A DNA stretch of 64,000 bases from Anastrepha obliqua (taxonomy: Eukaryota; Arthropoda; Insecta; Diptera; Tephritidae). Position numbers and translations under genes: made by a program. Location of the stretch: positions 78,866,001 through 78,930,000 of the forward strand of contig NC_072895.1 of the NCBI RefSeq assembly GCF_027943255.1, written 5' to 3'. The first letter of the stretch is position 1. Every line of letters begins with the position of its first letter. Shown one piece after another: positions 47,480-58,830 of this stretch. The notes under the pieces are model-generated. The model did not search any database. It was not told the DNA's origin and saw only the letters and a list, made by a program, of their open reading frames with translations.

Positions 47480-48485
47480 AAATAGTAGTAAGCGCGATAT
47501 TACGAATTACAGACCAATTTCGAAGTTACCTGTTGTATCTAAACTTTTTGAATGTGTTGTCAAAGACAAGTTATACTTAGCGTAAAACGTCTGATTAGTC
47601 TTAGACAGCATGATTTTATAGTTGCAAGATCTACGTTACCTAACTTATCTGTATTTTCTGAAGTTTGCCACACAGGCTTCCAGAATGGTTTCCAAAGAGA
47701 CGCGATATACACGGAGTTCTCTAAAGTGTTCAGTCTTAGCTGAACAATTTATTTTCCTGGTGTTATGAATCGTCTACTTCTTAATAATGTCATAAAATCA
47801 CATTTTCTAAGCTTGAAAACCCCTTGAAACTTTTTATCATATTAATTATACATATTTCGCTTCGTCGGATGTGATAGAAGATTTAAGGGCTTTATTTGGC
47901 AAAAGCTCAATTTTATCACACACTTAAATTATGCCGTTTCTAATTCACTTGCTATGCTCGTTTTTGTTCACTAACCCATATACTCTTAAGATATACTCTG
48001 CGTTAGTTCGGTATAAATTAGATTATGCTGCTTTTACTTGGAGATCTTATCATGCAGTCCACCATATAAATCGAGTGGGGAGGGTTCAAAAAATTTTTGT
48101 GCGATTTGCACTACATCTCAGACCAGAAACCATCATACGAATCTCGCTGTCGATTGATTAGTCTTTTCCCATTAAATGCCAGAAGTACTCTTTAGGTAGT
48201 ATCATTTATCTTTGATCTCGTTAATGGCGTAATTGACTGTTAATGTTCCTGTAGACATTTTCGTCATTTCAAGATTTTTAGTTTCATAATTATTAATTTC
48301 GTTAAATTGTAACTTTTATGTATTTTTAGCAATTTAATGGTTTCTTATGTTAACAATCTAATTGTACTAGACTTTTTAATCTGAAATATTGTAAAATTTG
48401 TATTTTAGTTTTAAATTAATATCTTAAATATGTGCTCTGAATTTTCTTAGACATTAATGAATAAATAAATAATTTTTTTCAGTGT
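47480..48485 (+). mobile_element. Jockey/CR1-like retrotransposon remnant with (AAAT)n tail
   Basis: Plus-strand pieces run in order: DITNYRPISKLPVVSKLFECVVKDKLY (47490-47575), HDFIVARSTLPNLSVF, and DAIYTEFSKVFSLS (usual DFSKAFD). After a large deletion there is a thumb segment, NPYTLKIYSALVRYKLDYAAFTW (about 47950-48040), and GRVQKIFVRFAL. The palm centre with YADD is missing. The 3' end is a gaataaataaata tail near 48456-48472. Confidence 0.8.
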
Positions 48486-49105
48486 ACAGGTTAGATTAGC
48501 ATTTTTTCGCAATATTTTGTTTAACGGCATTGTTAATTACAAAACTATTTTACGTGCATTTGTCGTAAAAAGGGAATGTAATGTATGATACTTTCACTAT
48601 GGGATCCTTTGAAAATTACTCATACGCCCTGCTTATCCTATAATACACGTAAAATATTTCCCAACATCGACATTACTCATACGCTAAGTGAATTTACAAA
48701 AATAAAATAATTATATTTTATTGTGGTTCGAATCACTTATTTTAAATCGAAATGATGCAAAGTTGAAACAATGAACGATAACTTCGTTTTTACACGCGCC
48801 TCTACAGCCAAATCGAGTCAGCCATACCATACATCCTCTTGTACAGGTAAATACTATAAATGTATAGATAATTGTGCAGCAGAATATATTAAGATAGTAA
48901 AACATCAGCAAGTTTATTACCCAACTAACATTTTGGTTCAGTATATTTTTATTATATTTGGATATTCACTTCCGCTCTCAATTAAGCAACAGTTAGAAAA
49001 ATTGTCCATTGTTAACCGTGCCTTGACTAAATTATTATTAATTTATTTATTATGATGAAATTCTTTTTAAGTGCTTAAAAATAACATATATGCACATACA
49101 ACCTT
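48486..49105. other. No gene recognised
   Basis: AT-rich; the frame at 48771-49055 is not recognised. Confidence 0.4.
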
Positions 49106-49345
49106 GATAAAAAAGTTTTCGGAATATATTCAGAAAATTCAAACTACAAGTTTATTCCTCAAAAGTGATATTATCGCCTTCAAAGTACTCACCATCAACT
49201 GCAAGGCACTTAAGCCAACGTTTCATCTAGCTTTCGGATAATTTCGGTAACTCTCACTCAACCGTCTTCGATTTTTTCATTACATATCAGGTGAATTCGA
49301 TCACTGTTGTCACCTGGTGGTTGTACCGGGAACTTCTTGAACAAG
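49106..49345 (-). mobile_element. Mariner transposase C-terminal remnant
   Basis: The minus strand reads MKRWLKCLAVDGEYFEGDN (about 49170-49225), the characteristic C-terminus of mariner transposases (RWxKCIxxxGxYFE), with a few further decayed codons upstream. Termini and catalytic core are missing. Confidence 0.65.
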
Positions 49346-49707
49346 TTGGTAAATATGTAAGTTCTAAGTATAATACAAAAATATATGGATAAATAATATA
49401 TATCAAAATAACCTGATACCTTAACTTCAATGTGTAATATTTGCTATTAATCACAGCGTATTCTGTGTATCGAACTTTTTAAGTGCGGTCACAAAAATAT
49501 ATTTGGCAATTTTCAAACACCTTCAAGTTCTCAACTTGGTCATAAAAACCCAATTTACTTTGCAATTGTTAGTTTTAATATTTTTTAGGTCAATACTGGC
49601 TTCATGAAAATGGTTTGAGTATTTGGACCAAATTTGCAATCAGTCTGAAATTTACAAAACTTTTTTTTAATATATTTTCAGTTTTGATAACTTTATTTAA
49701 TTTAATT
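49346..49707. other. No gene recognised
   Basis: AT-rich spacer. Confidence 0.4.
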
Positions 49708-50620
49708 TTATCATCATCATCATTAGCATTACAGTCTTGTGCAGACCATTGCTTCCACAACTACGGTTCTCCACTCCGATCGATTCTCTACTACTCCTTT
49801 CCAGTTTGTGATACCCATTTTCTGCAGGTCGGCTGTGACCTCATCTACCCAGCGTTTGTTTGGTCTCCCTCGACATCTCCGTCCAATTGGTTGTCTATGG
49901 AACGCTATATTGGCAGCTCTCCATTTGGGCATTCGGTACATGTGCCCCAGCCATCTGCTTCGTTGACTTTTTATAAAGCGTATTGCGTTTCCATTACGTA
50001 TCAATGTGTCTAGCTCATGATTGTATCTTATCCGATACGTTCCGTCATCTCGCCGGGAAGGACCATATATTGTTCGCAGTATCTTTCTTTCAAACCTTAG
50101 TATTTGGTCCATGTCTTTTGTTTTAAGTACCCATACCTCACTGCTGTATGTTAGTATGGGTCTTATAAGCGCTTTATACATTGCCATCTTTTGATCTCTT
50201 GATAGCAATCGGGACTTGAATAATTTTATGTGAGCAAAGAATGCTTTATTTGCCGCACTTACTCGGTCATTTATTGCCACGGAAGTGTCAGAATTACTGC
50301 TGATGAAAAAACCTAAGTATTTAAATTTGTCGACCTTCTGTATGCATTCACCATCTATTTCAATGTGTGCATCTTCACTCGGTTTCTTTGCGAAGTGCAT
50401 ATATTTCGTTTTATCTATGTTTACCCGTAGACCCACTTCTAAAGCTGTGTTTTTCAATCGCATATAAATTTTCTTAAGCTCATGTTCATTCTGTGCAATC
50501 ACGACAATGTCATCGGCATAAGCTAATTTAATTTTATAGAAAGTATTTATATTTAAGCTATTTCTTAAAAGAATTTCATTCGAATAAATACTTAGTGTGT
50601 AATGACCGTAATCAGTAATG
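49708..50620 (-). mobile_element. RTE-like retrotransposon, 3' third with YADD
   Basis: The minus frame starts upstream of 50502 with KLAYADDIVVIAQNEHELKK, the intact RT catalytic motif (near 50505-50525). It continues with GLRVNIDKTKYMHF, DKFKYLGFFISS, YKALIRPILTYSSEVW, RFERKILRTIYGPSRRDDG and a C-terminal RCRGRPNKRWVDEVTADLQ...NWKGVVENRSEWR block, ending at 49729. The 3' flank has an atgatgatgatga tail (minus sense, about 49710-49725), as often seen in RTE elements. The frame is open for 257 codons, but the endonuclease and early RT are absent. It is the best preserved RTE-type copy here. Confidence 0.88.
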
Positions 50621-50905
50621 TTTTGTCTGTGGATTATTTGCAGATAAACGTCATCCTTATAATAAGCGTACTTCTAGGAAGTCAATATTATCAATACACC
50701 ATTAGTGGAGTCTGAAAAGGCATTTTGTCACTTTTACACCTGAAACCTAGGTATATGGGAAAGCTCGTCAAAGGAGTAGACAAAGAAAGAGAGACATTTA
50801 TATAATTTAAATTAATGTTTTTTAGACTTAGTGACGCCAAAAATAAAGAAGATAACAGTATACTTCTTAACGGAATTAAAAATATATTTATAAACATATA
50901 TATAT

Positions 50906-51195
50906 ATAATTGGCGCTTATACCCTTTTTGGGTCTTTGGTCCAGCTCCTCCACCTACTTGTGGAGTGCGTCTTGATGTTGTTCCATAAAGGGAGGGACCT
51001 ACAGTTTCAAGCCGACTCCGAACGGCAGATATTTTTATGAGGAGCTTTTTCATGGCAGAAATACACTCGGAGGTTTGCCATTGCCTGCCGAGAGCGACCG
51101 CTATTAGAAAAAAACTTCTTTTTCATTTTGGTGTTTCACGGAGACTCGAACCAACGTACTCCGAATTCCGAATGGCAGTCACACACAACCCGTAG
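50906..51195 (-). repeat. tRNA-headed SINE copy
   Basis: Minus-sense order: decayed head (acgggttgtgtgtgactg), a box B-like ggttcgagtctc (about 51140-51152), the gtatttctgccatg body, ccgttcggagtcggcttga, taggtccctccc, and aaaaagggtataagcgcca, followed by a TA-rich tail (50885-50910). It matches the copy at 60899 almost along its full length. Confidence 0.85.
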
Positions 51196-51715
51196 CTCAT
51201 ATAATGTAAAATCTAGTTCAATAGAATTTGCGATCTTATTGCGTTCATGAAGAGAGCGAGTAATCGGAGCATTGCATGCATACTCTGTTCCAAACTTATT
51301 CAAATGGAACAGATATTTATTATGTAAAGCCCAGCCTTTCCAAAATAGGGAAAAGCAAACTCACCCTTGAGGGAGCGACAAAATAGAGCTTTTTGTTGTT
51401 TAAGTTAATTAGAAGTAAGTGGTATTTACATACATATATGTTGTGAGAGGATCAGAGAAATTCAGGGAGGAGAAAAAATACTTAAGAAAGTCTTAAACAT
51501 TTTTAATATTAAGCGGTAGTCGAGAGACCCTTCACCAATTACCTAAACTATTTATTAACATCACCTGCTAACATCAGCAAAAGAAAAACAACTACTTTTA
51601 TCATTGATAAATAAAACAAAAACTAGGACACTTCCCTGAATTATACCAGAGGACGCAGAAAAAGATACAGAAAAGGCACTAAACAATGTCTATTACTTAA
51701 TTAAAGTCAAAGCGA
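51196..51715. other. No gene recognised
   Basis: AT-rich; nothing supported. Confidence 0.4.
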
Positions 51716-51948
51716 ATGCTTTCCATTGCAATTCAACCGGGCTATTCGTATCATTTTCTTCGATTTCGATGTAACTCAAATATGTTGCTCTCTGGTCAAA
51801 ATAATGAGACACGTATTTTTTTGTTCGCCCGAAAAAAAATTTTTTCAAGAGTTATCGGCAATTTTATCTTTCGGTTCAAAATCGATTTTTTTTTTAATTA
51901 TCGAAGAACATGACCCGAATAGCCCGGTTGAATTGCAATGGAAAGCAT
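51716..51948. repeat. 233-bp element with perfect 33-bp inverted arms
   Basis: The left arm (51716-51748, atgctttccattgcaattca...) and right arm (51916-51948) are exact reverse complements over 33 bp. The 167-bp interior is AT-rich and non-coding. No clear target duplication was found. It lies beside a decayed RT fragment (51955-52270). It may be a MITE of unknown superfamily or a foldback element. Confidence 0.8.
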
Positions 51949-51954
51949 CAGCGC

Positions 51955-52270
51955 AGATATACATAGAAGTTTATTAAATAGAATTGTATGTGACAGTTTA
52001 TCGAAGGCTCTTCAAAAGTCAGTATAGATACAGTCGACCCTGCTGCGAAAACTGCAATACAGTATTCAGTGAAAACGACTAGATTGGAAACTGTGGATCT
52101 ACCAGTACCAAAACCATGCAGTTGTGGTGAAAAGTTACAGAATGCATCTGCTGTAACAATTTTCAAATGAGTGAGCTTCGAAATTAGTCTGTAATTGAAG
52201 GTCTCAGTTTTTTATCACTTTTAATTGAAGTAACTACTGCCATTTTCCCTTAACTCCTACAACATCAAAG
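51955..52270 (-). mobile_element. Jockey/CR1-like RT fragment
   Basis: Minus-strand pieces: NYRLISKLTHLKIVTADAF, LHGFGTGRSTVSNLVVFTEY (usual QHGFxxGRSTVTNL), then a decayed CIYTDF..AF segment in another frame. It is a short RT palm remnant. Confidence 0.7.
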
Positions 52271-53396
52271 TTAATTTTTGTTGGTCAAGGGTTTGAAAAA
52301 AGTCCAATGTCTTAATTAGTTCAAACATAATGGAAGTTTCGCATATATGTGCGTAAAATGTGTACTTTGTATCTAAGTAAAGTAAAAAGTTGAAGCATAA
52401 TCTATTCTAAATGTCACGTTTGTGCATAAGTGTCAGTGTCAGTAAGGCCAATTATAGTAATACAGGTATTGTGGCACACGACAAGTTGCTACTCTTTAAT
52501 TTTTCCTACTACATTTTTTATTGCCGACGTATTTATATTAAAAGTGGACATATTCGCTTCTTTATCTTAAGACCCGAATAAGTAAAAATTCTTTTTAAAT
52601 TTACATAGCTACTATACTTTTCTCGAAAGTTATATGATAATTTGTATTTGATTGATACATGTGAATAATATTTCTGCAGTGAGTGTACCAGCAATCGGTC
52701 AATTATCGAGCGGAAAGGTCAAATACTATTGCATAAGGATTGCTTTCCTCACGTTAATGCACAAATAAACCAATATACCTACAGTTATGCGTAAAACATG
52801 TACAACAACATATTTCATCATTGGTTCATATATTTTTCTTTGTGACATCAGTATTTGCAATAAGGGGATTGCCTTGCCGCAACCACGTATCAGGAACTTG
52901 CAGTGCAATTTTGCAACGGTATTGATAAATTGATAAAATATTGCCTGATGGCACAAATATTTTGTAATTCTGATGTGATGATTTCATATTGAGGATTGCA
53001 TTATTCCCTGGAAAAGGCTGGTATCCACTTAATTAGGTTGAAACAAAGGAAAATGATAAGGAGAGGTACAGTTTCGAAGTGAAGTAAAGTTTACGAAATA
53101 CGATTTTTGAGATATACAACTTATTTTCTTCGGTAAGCCCTAAATCGGAAATAAATATGATTTCAATGGTTATTTTACAGAAGAACTCGAGATTTGTGAA
53201 ATTTAAAAAATAAATTAAAAAAAAAATAAATCAAATAAATGAACACTTATTGACTTAATCGGGCACCGACCCTAACCCCAGAACAATTATTTTACAGTTT
53301 CGACTTTATCTATCCAAAAAGCTAATAAAATAATTTTGTTCGGCTACCTTCTTTTACTCATCACACTGTCAGACGAATTGAAAAGTGTTGAATATG
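52271..53396. other. No gene recognised
   Basis: AT-rich DNA with no supported coding sequence. Confidence 0.4.
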
Positions 53397-54226
53397 TAAA
53401 GGGTGATAAATTAGAGTTATCGGATTTTAAATTGAAATAAAACAACGAAAATTCAAATTGATTTGGCAATCTTTATTATTTTTGAGTTGAATAGCTCATG
53501 GCATTTATTTTTTAAATGCTAGCCGAAATTGTGTCGCAATTCGGCCATCCGTAAATCCCAATGACTCCCTGGAGGACTTCGGTCCGTATCTCGCGAATAA
53601 CTTTAGTAATGTTGGCTTTCAATGCCTCAACGAAGCTGGTTTATTCACAAAGCAATTAGACTTTACATACCTCCACAAGTTAAAGTCAAAAGGTGTGATA
53701 TCACACGATTTTAGTGCCAATTAACTGGTTCGAAACGAGAGATAAATTGCTGACCGAAACGACGACGTAGTAAATCCATTGTTTCGTGGGCTGTATGACA
53801 AGTAGCGCCGTCTCATTAGAACCACATGTTGTGGAGATCATGATTTTCAGTTTCCGGTATCAAAAAGTCGTTTATCATGGCGTTCACCATTCACTGTTAC
53901 ATTGGCGCCAGCTGCGCCTTTGAATAAAGGTGGGGCAATGATTCATCCAGCCCATAGGTCGCACCAAACGGTTGTTTTCAATGGATGTAATGGCTGTTCT
54001 TAAATGGCTTCGGGATGCCCTTCAGCTCAAGCACGGCAATTTTGCTTATTGACGTAGCCGTTAAGCCAAAAATGGGCCTCTTGGCTGAACGGTTATATTC
54101 ACCATAGGTTGGCCTGAGCGCTGAACACTTGTTAAAGAGCGTCGATTTTCGTAATACAATGAATACTGAAAAAAATGTATTTAGCTTGACAGTAGTCGTG
54201 CGTGATCTGTCAAAAACACCCTTTGA
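53397..54226 (-). mobile_element. Decayed DD41D-type mariner element
   Basis: Short inverted ends (aaagggtg) near 53398 and 54225 bound minus-strand transposase debris. Visible blocks are [13 protein letters not shown] (first catalytic region, near 54040-54085), DGATCHTAHETMDLL near 53790-53840 (second Asp present in one frame), a decayed third-Asp region near 53690-53720, and a C-terminal remainder. Several frameshifts separate them. Confidence 0.7.
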
Positions 54227-54289
54227 ATTATAAATTAATGTGTACAACGATATACCAAAATTAAAAACGTTGACGATATCCCCGGATCA

Positions 54290-55442
54290 GAAAATATAAA
54301 CCTCCACCCTTTCGACTTCCCAAATTAAACAACCACGTTCTCTCGCTCTCATCGGAAGTTAGGTATCTTGGAGTGATACTTGACTGCAAACTCCATTGGA
54401 AGCTACACATTGGAGACCACACATTGAAATACTGCAAACCTATGTTCGGTAAAAAATGGGGACTCAAGCCACAGGTCGTGCTGTGGATGTACAACGCAGT
54501 GGTTTTGCCAATTTTAACGTATGGATGCCTGGTTTGGTGGGAAGGTCTTTGGAAGGGCTATAATATCACTAAACTGGGGAGGGAGCATGCATTGGCACCA
54601 CCGGAGCATGTAAAACTTGCCCAGTGCTGCCCTGAATGTCATTTTGCACTTACTTCCCATTGACTTTTATGTATTTCCGTCGCAGCTCAAAGTGCAACCA
54701 AGTTAAAAGAGGTTGGCCTCTGGAGGTAATCTCTCAAAGGACATGGTAGCATTTTCGAGCAGCTAATACCGTATTTCTCCGAAATTTGCGATCCTGCAGG
54801 CATGCAAACTGGGGAGATATTAAAATTTTCTCCGATAGTCTAGCCGCGATCAAGGTTCTGACGACGCCATGGTGCAGAACGAAACTAGTAAGCTCCTGTA
54901 AAGAGGAGATCAAATATCTTGGGTGTGCAGGTAAAATTTCTCTAATCTGGGTTCCAGGACATAGAAGCATAGAAAGAAATGAAATTGCTAATTATTTGGC
55001 CTCAGAGACTTCCTATCCGAGCATCGGTATCCCCTTGACAGTTGTTAAAGGGGAACTGCACAAATTATTTCTCAAGAAAGCGCAGAAAAGATGGAGCTCC
55101 ACTTCTTCATGTGCTATTTCGAAAACCCTTTGGCCCCAGTACAATATACGGAGGACTCGGAAAGTCCTTTAGACTCCTCGCCATTGAATTTCCAAACTCG
55201 TAGCTGTGTTTGCCGGCCACTGGACGATCGGCACACACGCGGAAAAGCTAGGGTTACCATTTAACCCCCATTGCAGAAGCTGTGGGGACCTTTCAGAGAA
55301 GGAAACTGTTGAGCACTTTCTCTGTAAATGTCCGGGCTTGGCAAGTAGACGAGTAAGATCACTGGGTGCTTCTTCCTTCGACAGCCTGGGGCAGTGCGCC
55401 AACCTAAATCCCATCAATTTTCTCCATTATATCAGCTTTGGC
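54290..55442 (+). mobile_element. Non-LTR retrotransposon 3' part: thumb, RNase H, Cys-rich tail
   Basis: Plus-strand order: LSSEVRYLGVILDCKLHWKLH and LPILTYGCLVWW (RT thumb, 54340-54540), then RNase H in the frame at 54786-55172 with IKIFSDSLAAIKVL and LIWVPGHRSIERNEIANYLA (the last catalytic Asp of xAD is Asn), a TLWPQYN linker, and the frame at 55206-55445 with GHWTIGTHAEKLGL and CRSCGDLSEKETVEHFLCKCPGL. Frameshifts at about 54600-54780 and 55170 break it. The palm is missing. It is an RNase H-bearing I/Loa-type element. Confidence 0.85.
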
Positions 55443-55589
55443 TGACTGTAGATATCTGATAGGTCGCATTATGGTCTCAAAACGGCGCTTCAGTGCTACT
55501 TGAGGAGTGCCAGATTGACACTTCAACCATTTTACCTACCTATTCCCGGACGAGGCCAAAAAAAAACTTCTTCAAAGGATAATCAGAAG

Positions 55590-55826
55590 ATCATTGATTT
55601 GTTTGTGACAAAGCCGAACTTATAGTTGCATGCGCCTGAAACAGTTTTAAGGAAAAGTGGTTTTAATGTTTTCAAATACACGATTTGAGGATGTTTACGT
55701 GCAGAAGACCTCAAATTCTGGAGCACATTGCACACAAAACCGAATTGGGTAAACGTAGTATTCACGGATGAATCTTTATTTTGGGTGAATACCTGCATAC
55801 GTCGGTTCAATGCTCATAAGGGGGCG
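55590..55826 (+). mobile_element. Tc1-like transposase: HTH linker to first Asp
   Basis: Plus strand reads APETVLRKSGFNVFKYTI, a stop, GCLRAEDLKFWSTLHTKP and NWVNVVFTDESLFWVNT, which holds the first catalytic Asp (FTDES). The first two blocks match the element at 35491 closely, so both belong to one family. It ends abruptly at a GGGGGCGTCCATAAA sequence (55827). Confidence 0.75.
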
Positions 55827-56160
55827 TCCATAAACTACGTTAGATGTTTAAGGGGGGAGGGGGTCGAGTCAAATCTCATCTAATCTTACGTTGGAGAGAG
55901 GGGGGGTCTCGGCAAATATCACGCAATTTTTTTTCTGATTGAAACAAAAAAAATTATACTATTTTGGTCCATTATACAGATTGTACATGCTTAAGATTTA
56001 ATCTTAAGCGTAATCGTAGTATGATTAAGATCATTCAATAATTCGTTCGAAAGAAAATAATTTCATTCATACTTCGACGTTATATGTACATTACTACTGT
56101 CAAACCACCATATTTGTTTTATACCAAATAGCTCAATTTAATCTGAATTTACGGTACAGT
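55827..56160. other. G-rich terminus-like sequence and AT-rich spacer
   Basis: Begins gggggcgtccataaactacg and continues with two G-runs (ggggggaggggg near 55852, gagggggggtc near 55898). It looks like the end of a DNA transposon, but I found no matching inverted copy downstream within the window. Confidence 0.35.
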
Positions 56161-57367
56161 GTAGCCCGTCGTTTGTTTTCGTGCCACTATCAGCCGAACG
56201 CGCGACTCGAAGAACAAAAGCGTACGAGCTGAGTGGCAGCGACACACGGACAGGTTCCAACCTTCTTTGTTTATTCTTGTAAATGTTTTACTCGACTCAG
56301 TTCATGCTCTTACTAATTTAAAATGAGTTACCAAGATTTTTATAACGCATACGTCAAAAGATACGTCTATAAGGCGAAAAAGTCCTGCCACGACGATGTG
56401 ATAAAATTATGGAATACTGCGAAGCAAAAATTCCCGAAGAAAGAAGAGTTAATACATCACATTAAATATGAAATTGAACGGCTTCTCGGGGAATCCACTG
56501 AGAGAAAAGTTCGGTCTACTTTAGCATTCCTTCAAAATGTAGGTTAAATATATATTTTTTTAAGAAAATACTTTTTTTTATATTGTATAAAGTTTATTGT
56601 TACAATTAATAGCATAAAAAAAACTGAAACAGTGAAAGTCTTGATAAAATAAGCTAAAATGATAACTACAAAATATTAGCGCGGTCATTTCCTTCACTGT
56701 TTTCACATAATTCAAAATCAGCTTCTTGTGATCAGCGATGATGAGGATGAAGCTATGTCGAACACTACACCATCTAACGTACGTCCCACTCCAGCACAAG
56801 ATACTATAAAGAAACAGATTGCTAAGCTGCATATGGAGCTTGACCTAAGTGCTGCAGCGCACGCCGGAGTGATCTGCACATGATTCTTCACGACCGTTTT
56901 CTGCCACCTCCATACCCTATCACTCAGGTTGATGGACGTTTGACAATTTCGGACTTTAAAGAACATGACGCAAAGTCATTCGCTCCATTTCGAATACGCC
57001 TACCGATTCAACCGCTGAATGCCTTCATCAGCACGCGTTATGATCTCTATTGCCCAAGTATACGTGATAATTTAGAGAAAAGATGCTGCAGTACATGCGG
57101 TATTTACTTCGCATCTATCACAAGAGCACAGACGAGCAGCTCACATTGCACCAGCTAAGCAAGCGCATATGTTCCGCAAAGTGCGACCCTCACGGATTGT
57201 CACAAGACGAGCTAATGAGCTACTGTGCGCAAGCGTCAACGGCTTAGAGTGGCTAGATCAGAACGAAGTTGAAGGAGCAGATGATTTTACTGAAAATCAT
57301 ATGGACATGTTGGTCCCAATAGTCTCTCTTGAAACCGCGCATGATTCTCCATGGACTGAATTAGAGT
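56161..57367 (+). pseudogene. Unrecognised decayed gene-like block
   Basis: The block has higher coding-like composition than its surroundings. A first frame (56323-56547) encodes a 74-residue Lys/Tyr-rich helical-looking protein starting MSYQDFYNAYVKRY. A later stretch near 56725-56880 reads VISDDEDEAM...TPAQDTIKKQIAKLHMELDL, then a frame at 56880-57158 (MILHDRFLPPPYPITQ...) and one at 57169-57367 (MFRKVRPSRIVTRRANELLC...) ending in a stop. An AT-rich gap (56550-56700) may be an intron or insertion. The frames could be exons or frameshifted parts of one protein. I recognise no domain; a transposon-carried gene or a retrocopy are both possible. Confidence 0.4.
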
Positions 57368-57493
57368 AGATATTCTTTTTGAAGTGAAAACTTCTTTAGA
57401 ATCGTTGGGAGTGATTTGGGAAAAAGTGAAACGAATTACAACATATAATAAACGTAGCGACGAACTAAATAACTTTTAGGCCAGCACCGACAG

Positions 57494-57582
57494 TATGGCG
57501 CGATAGCCGAGCGGCTAGCAATGTGAGCTTCCGATCCAAAATTCTTGGTTCGAATCACAAGAAAGAAAATTTTTTTTTTTTT
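57494..57582 (+). repeat. tRNA-like sequence with Pol III boxes and T13 run
   Basis: TAGCCGAGCGGC (57504-57515) fits a box A, and GGTTCGAATCA (57547-57557) a box B, at tRNA-like spacing. A run of 13 T (57570-57582) follows, a strong Pol III terminator. I could not pair an acceptor stem or anticodon arm, so it is a tRNA pseudogene or a SINE head rather than a working tRNA gene. Confidence 0.7.
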
Positions 57583-58479
57583 GAAATATGCATTGTAGGA
57601 CATTTCTGATTATTTATTGAAAACAGTTTTTTGGCTTTTCTATTTTTGGTTTAGATACTGAAAGTCAGTTTAAGTGAATCGGTATAAATATTTCGTACAT
57701 TAATTTTTTTTTTGTGAGCGTGTAATTCTCAAAAGGTTTATTATTTAAAATGTATTGACTAGGTAGAGTGGTTATCAGCTTAACATCTTATAGATCCTCC
57801 ATCGGAGGACAACAAATGTTAAACTGGTTTTTGGAAATGCGCGGAGTGTTTTAGGGGCTTGCTCTCCACCTCTGCCACGGGTTGGCCCGGTATTGCAGTA
57901 CCGCCGGCATTTCAGCCTTGAATAAATACAAGAAGAAATATACTAATACATTTAGCTTTGGTGGGAAGAGACATAAATTTTTATATGAATACAAGTAGAC
58001 GAAAATGGAAGAAATTTGTAAGTCTGTTTCTTCGGTCCGTTTGGGTATTTTTTTTGGCAACATCGAAACCAAAGCATTTGTATCATATTTTATCTATCAT
58101 AAGCCACTCGTATCATTTGTTGAAATTGAAAACATTGAGGATGAATAATGATAAAATGAAGAAAATAAAATATGAACTTTATAGCAATATTATAATGAAC
58201 CTATAATTATCCCGCTCCTAATGCTGCTTTCGTCTTATTCTCTCTCAGTTTGTTTTACGGAAGGTTTCACTTCTATCAAGTCTAACCGTTAGACTGGTAT
58301 TTTTTTTTTTTAATCGCTGTAGTCGCGATTTAAGTCTTCTATTGTTAAATTTTTATTACACTTATAACTCTCAGCAATATTGATTACTAGTCTTAACTAG
58401 TCGTAAATAAAAGCACGAAGCAAATTTTTTTTTCTTTTTACAATAACAATCCAACGCGTTTACATAAGAAACCCACATT
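57583..58479. other. No gene recognised
   Basis: AT-rich; a short GC-richer piece at 57860-57910 (gggttggcccggtattgcag) is unassigned. Confidence 0.4.
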
Positions 58480-58830
58480 TTGAAAGCGAGCTATTAAGCA
58501 TCGAGTTAATGAAAAAAAATTTACCAAAAAACATTATTATCGCCCGCTGAAAAGATGTTTCGAAGAACTAGCCAACTTTAGATTTTACAACAAAACAAGA
58601 ATCCCAAACAACGAAGCCGAAGGTGTGTATAATGGAAACAAAAAAATGGGATATAATTGTTGGATTGTCCTTCACATTTGAGTGATGCCAACACCATTGA
58701 AAATGTTAGGGCAAGAGTCAAGCTGAAATTAAAAAAAAATACGGTCAATAGATTTCTCAGAAATTAACACAAAGTATTGCTCGAAAATGTGAAGCCATTG
58801 TAGCTAATGGTGGTGAATACACATTTTATT
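58480..58830 (+). mobile_element. Tc1-like transposase C-terminal part
   Basis: Plus-strand pieces give LLDCPSHLSDANTIENVRARVKLKLKK (usual LDWPSHSPDxNPIENVW; the catalytic Glu of the IEN motif is present), then LTQSIARKCEAIVANGGEYTFY. The ending matches the minus-strand copy at 35491 (RRCEVIIANGGD). Stops and frame changes interrupt it. It may be the other half of the fragment at 55590. Confidence 0.75.

Noticed and set aside
57494..57582. Functional tRNA gene
   Set aside because: Boxes A and B are good, but no acceptor stem or proper anticodon arm can be paired.
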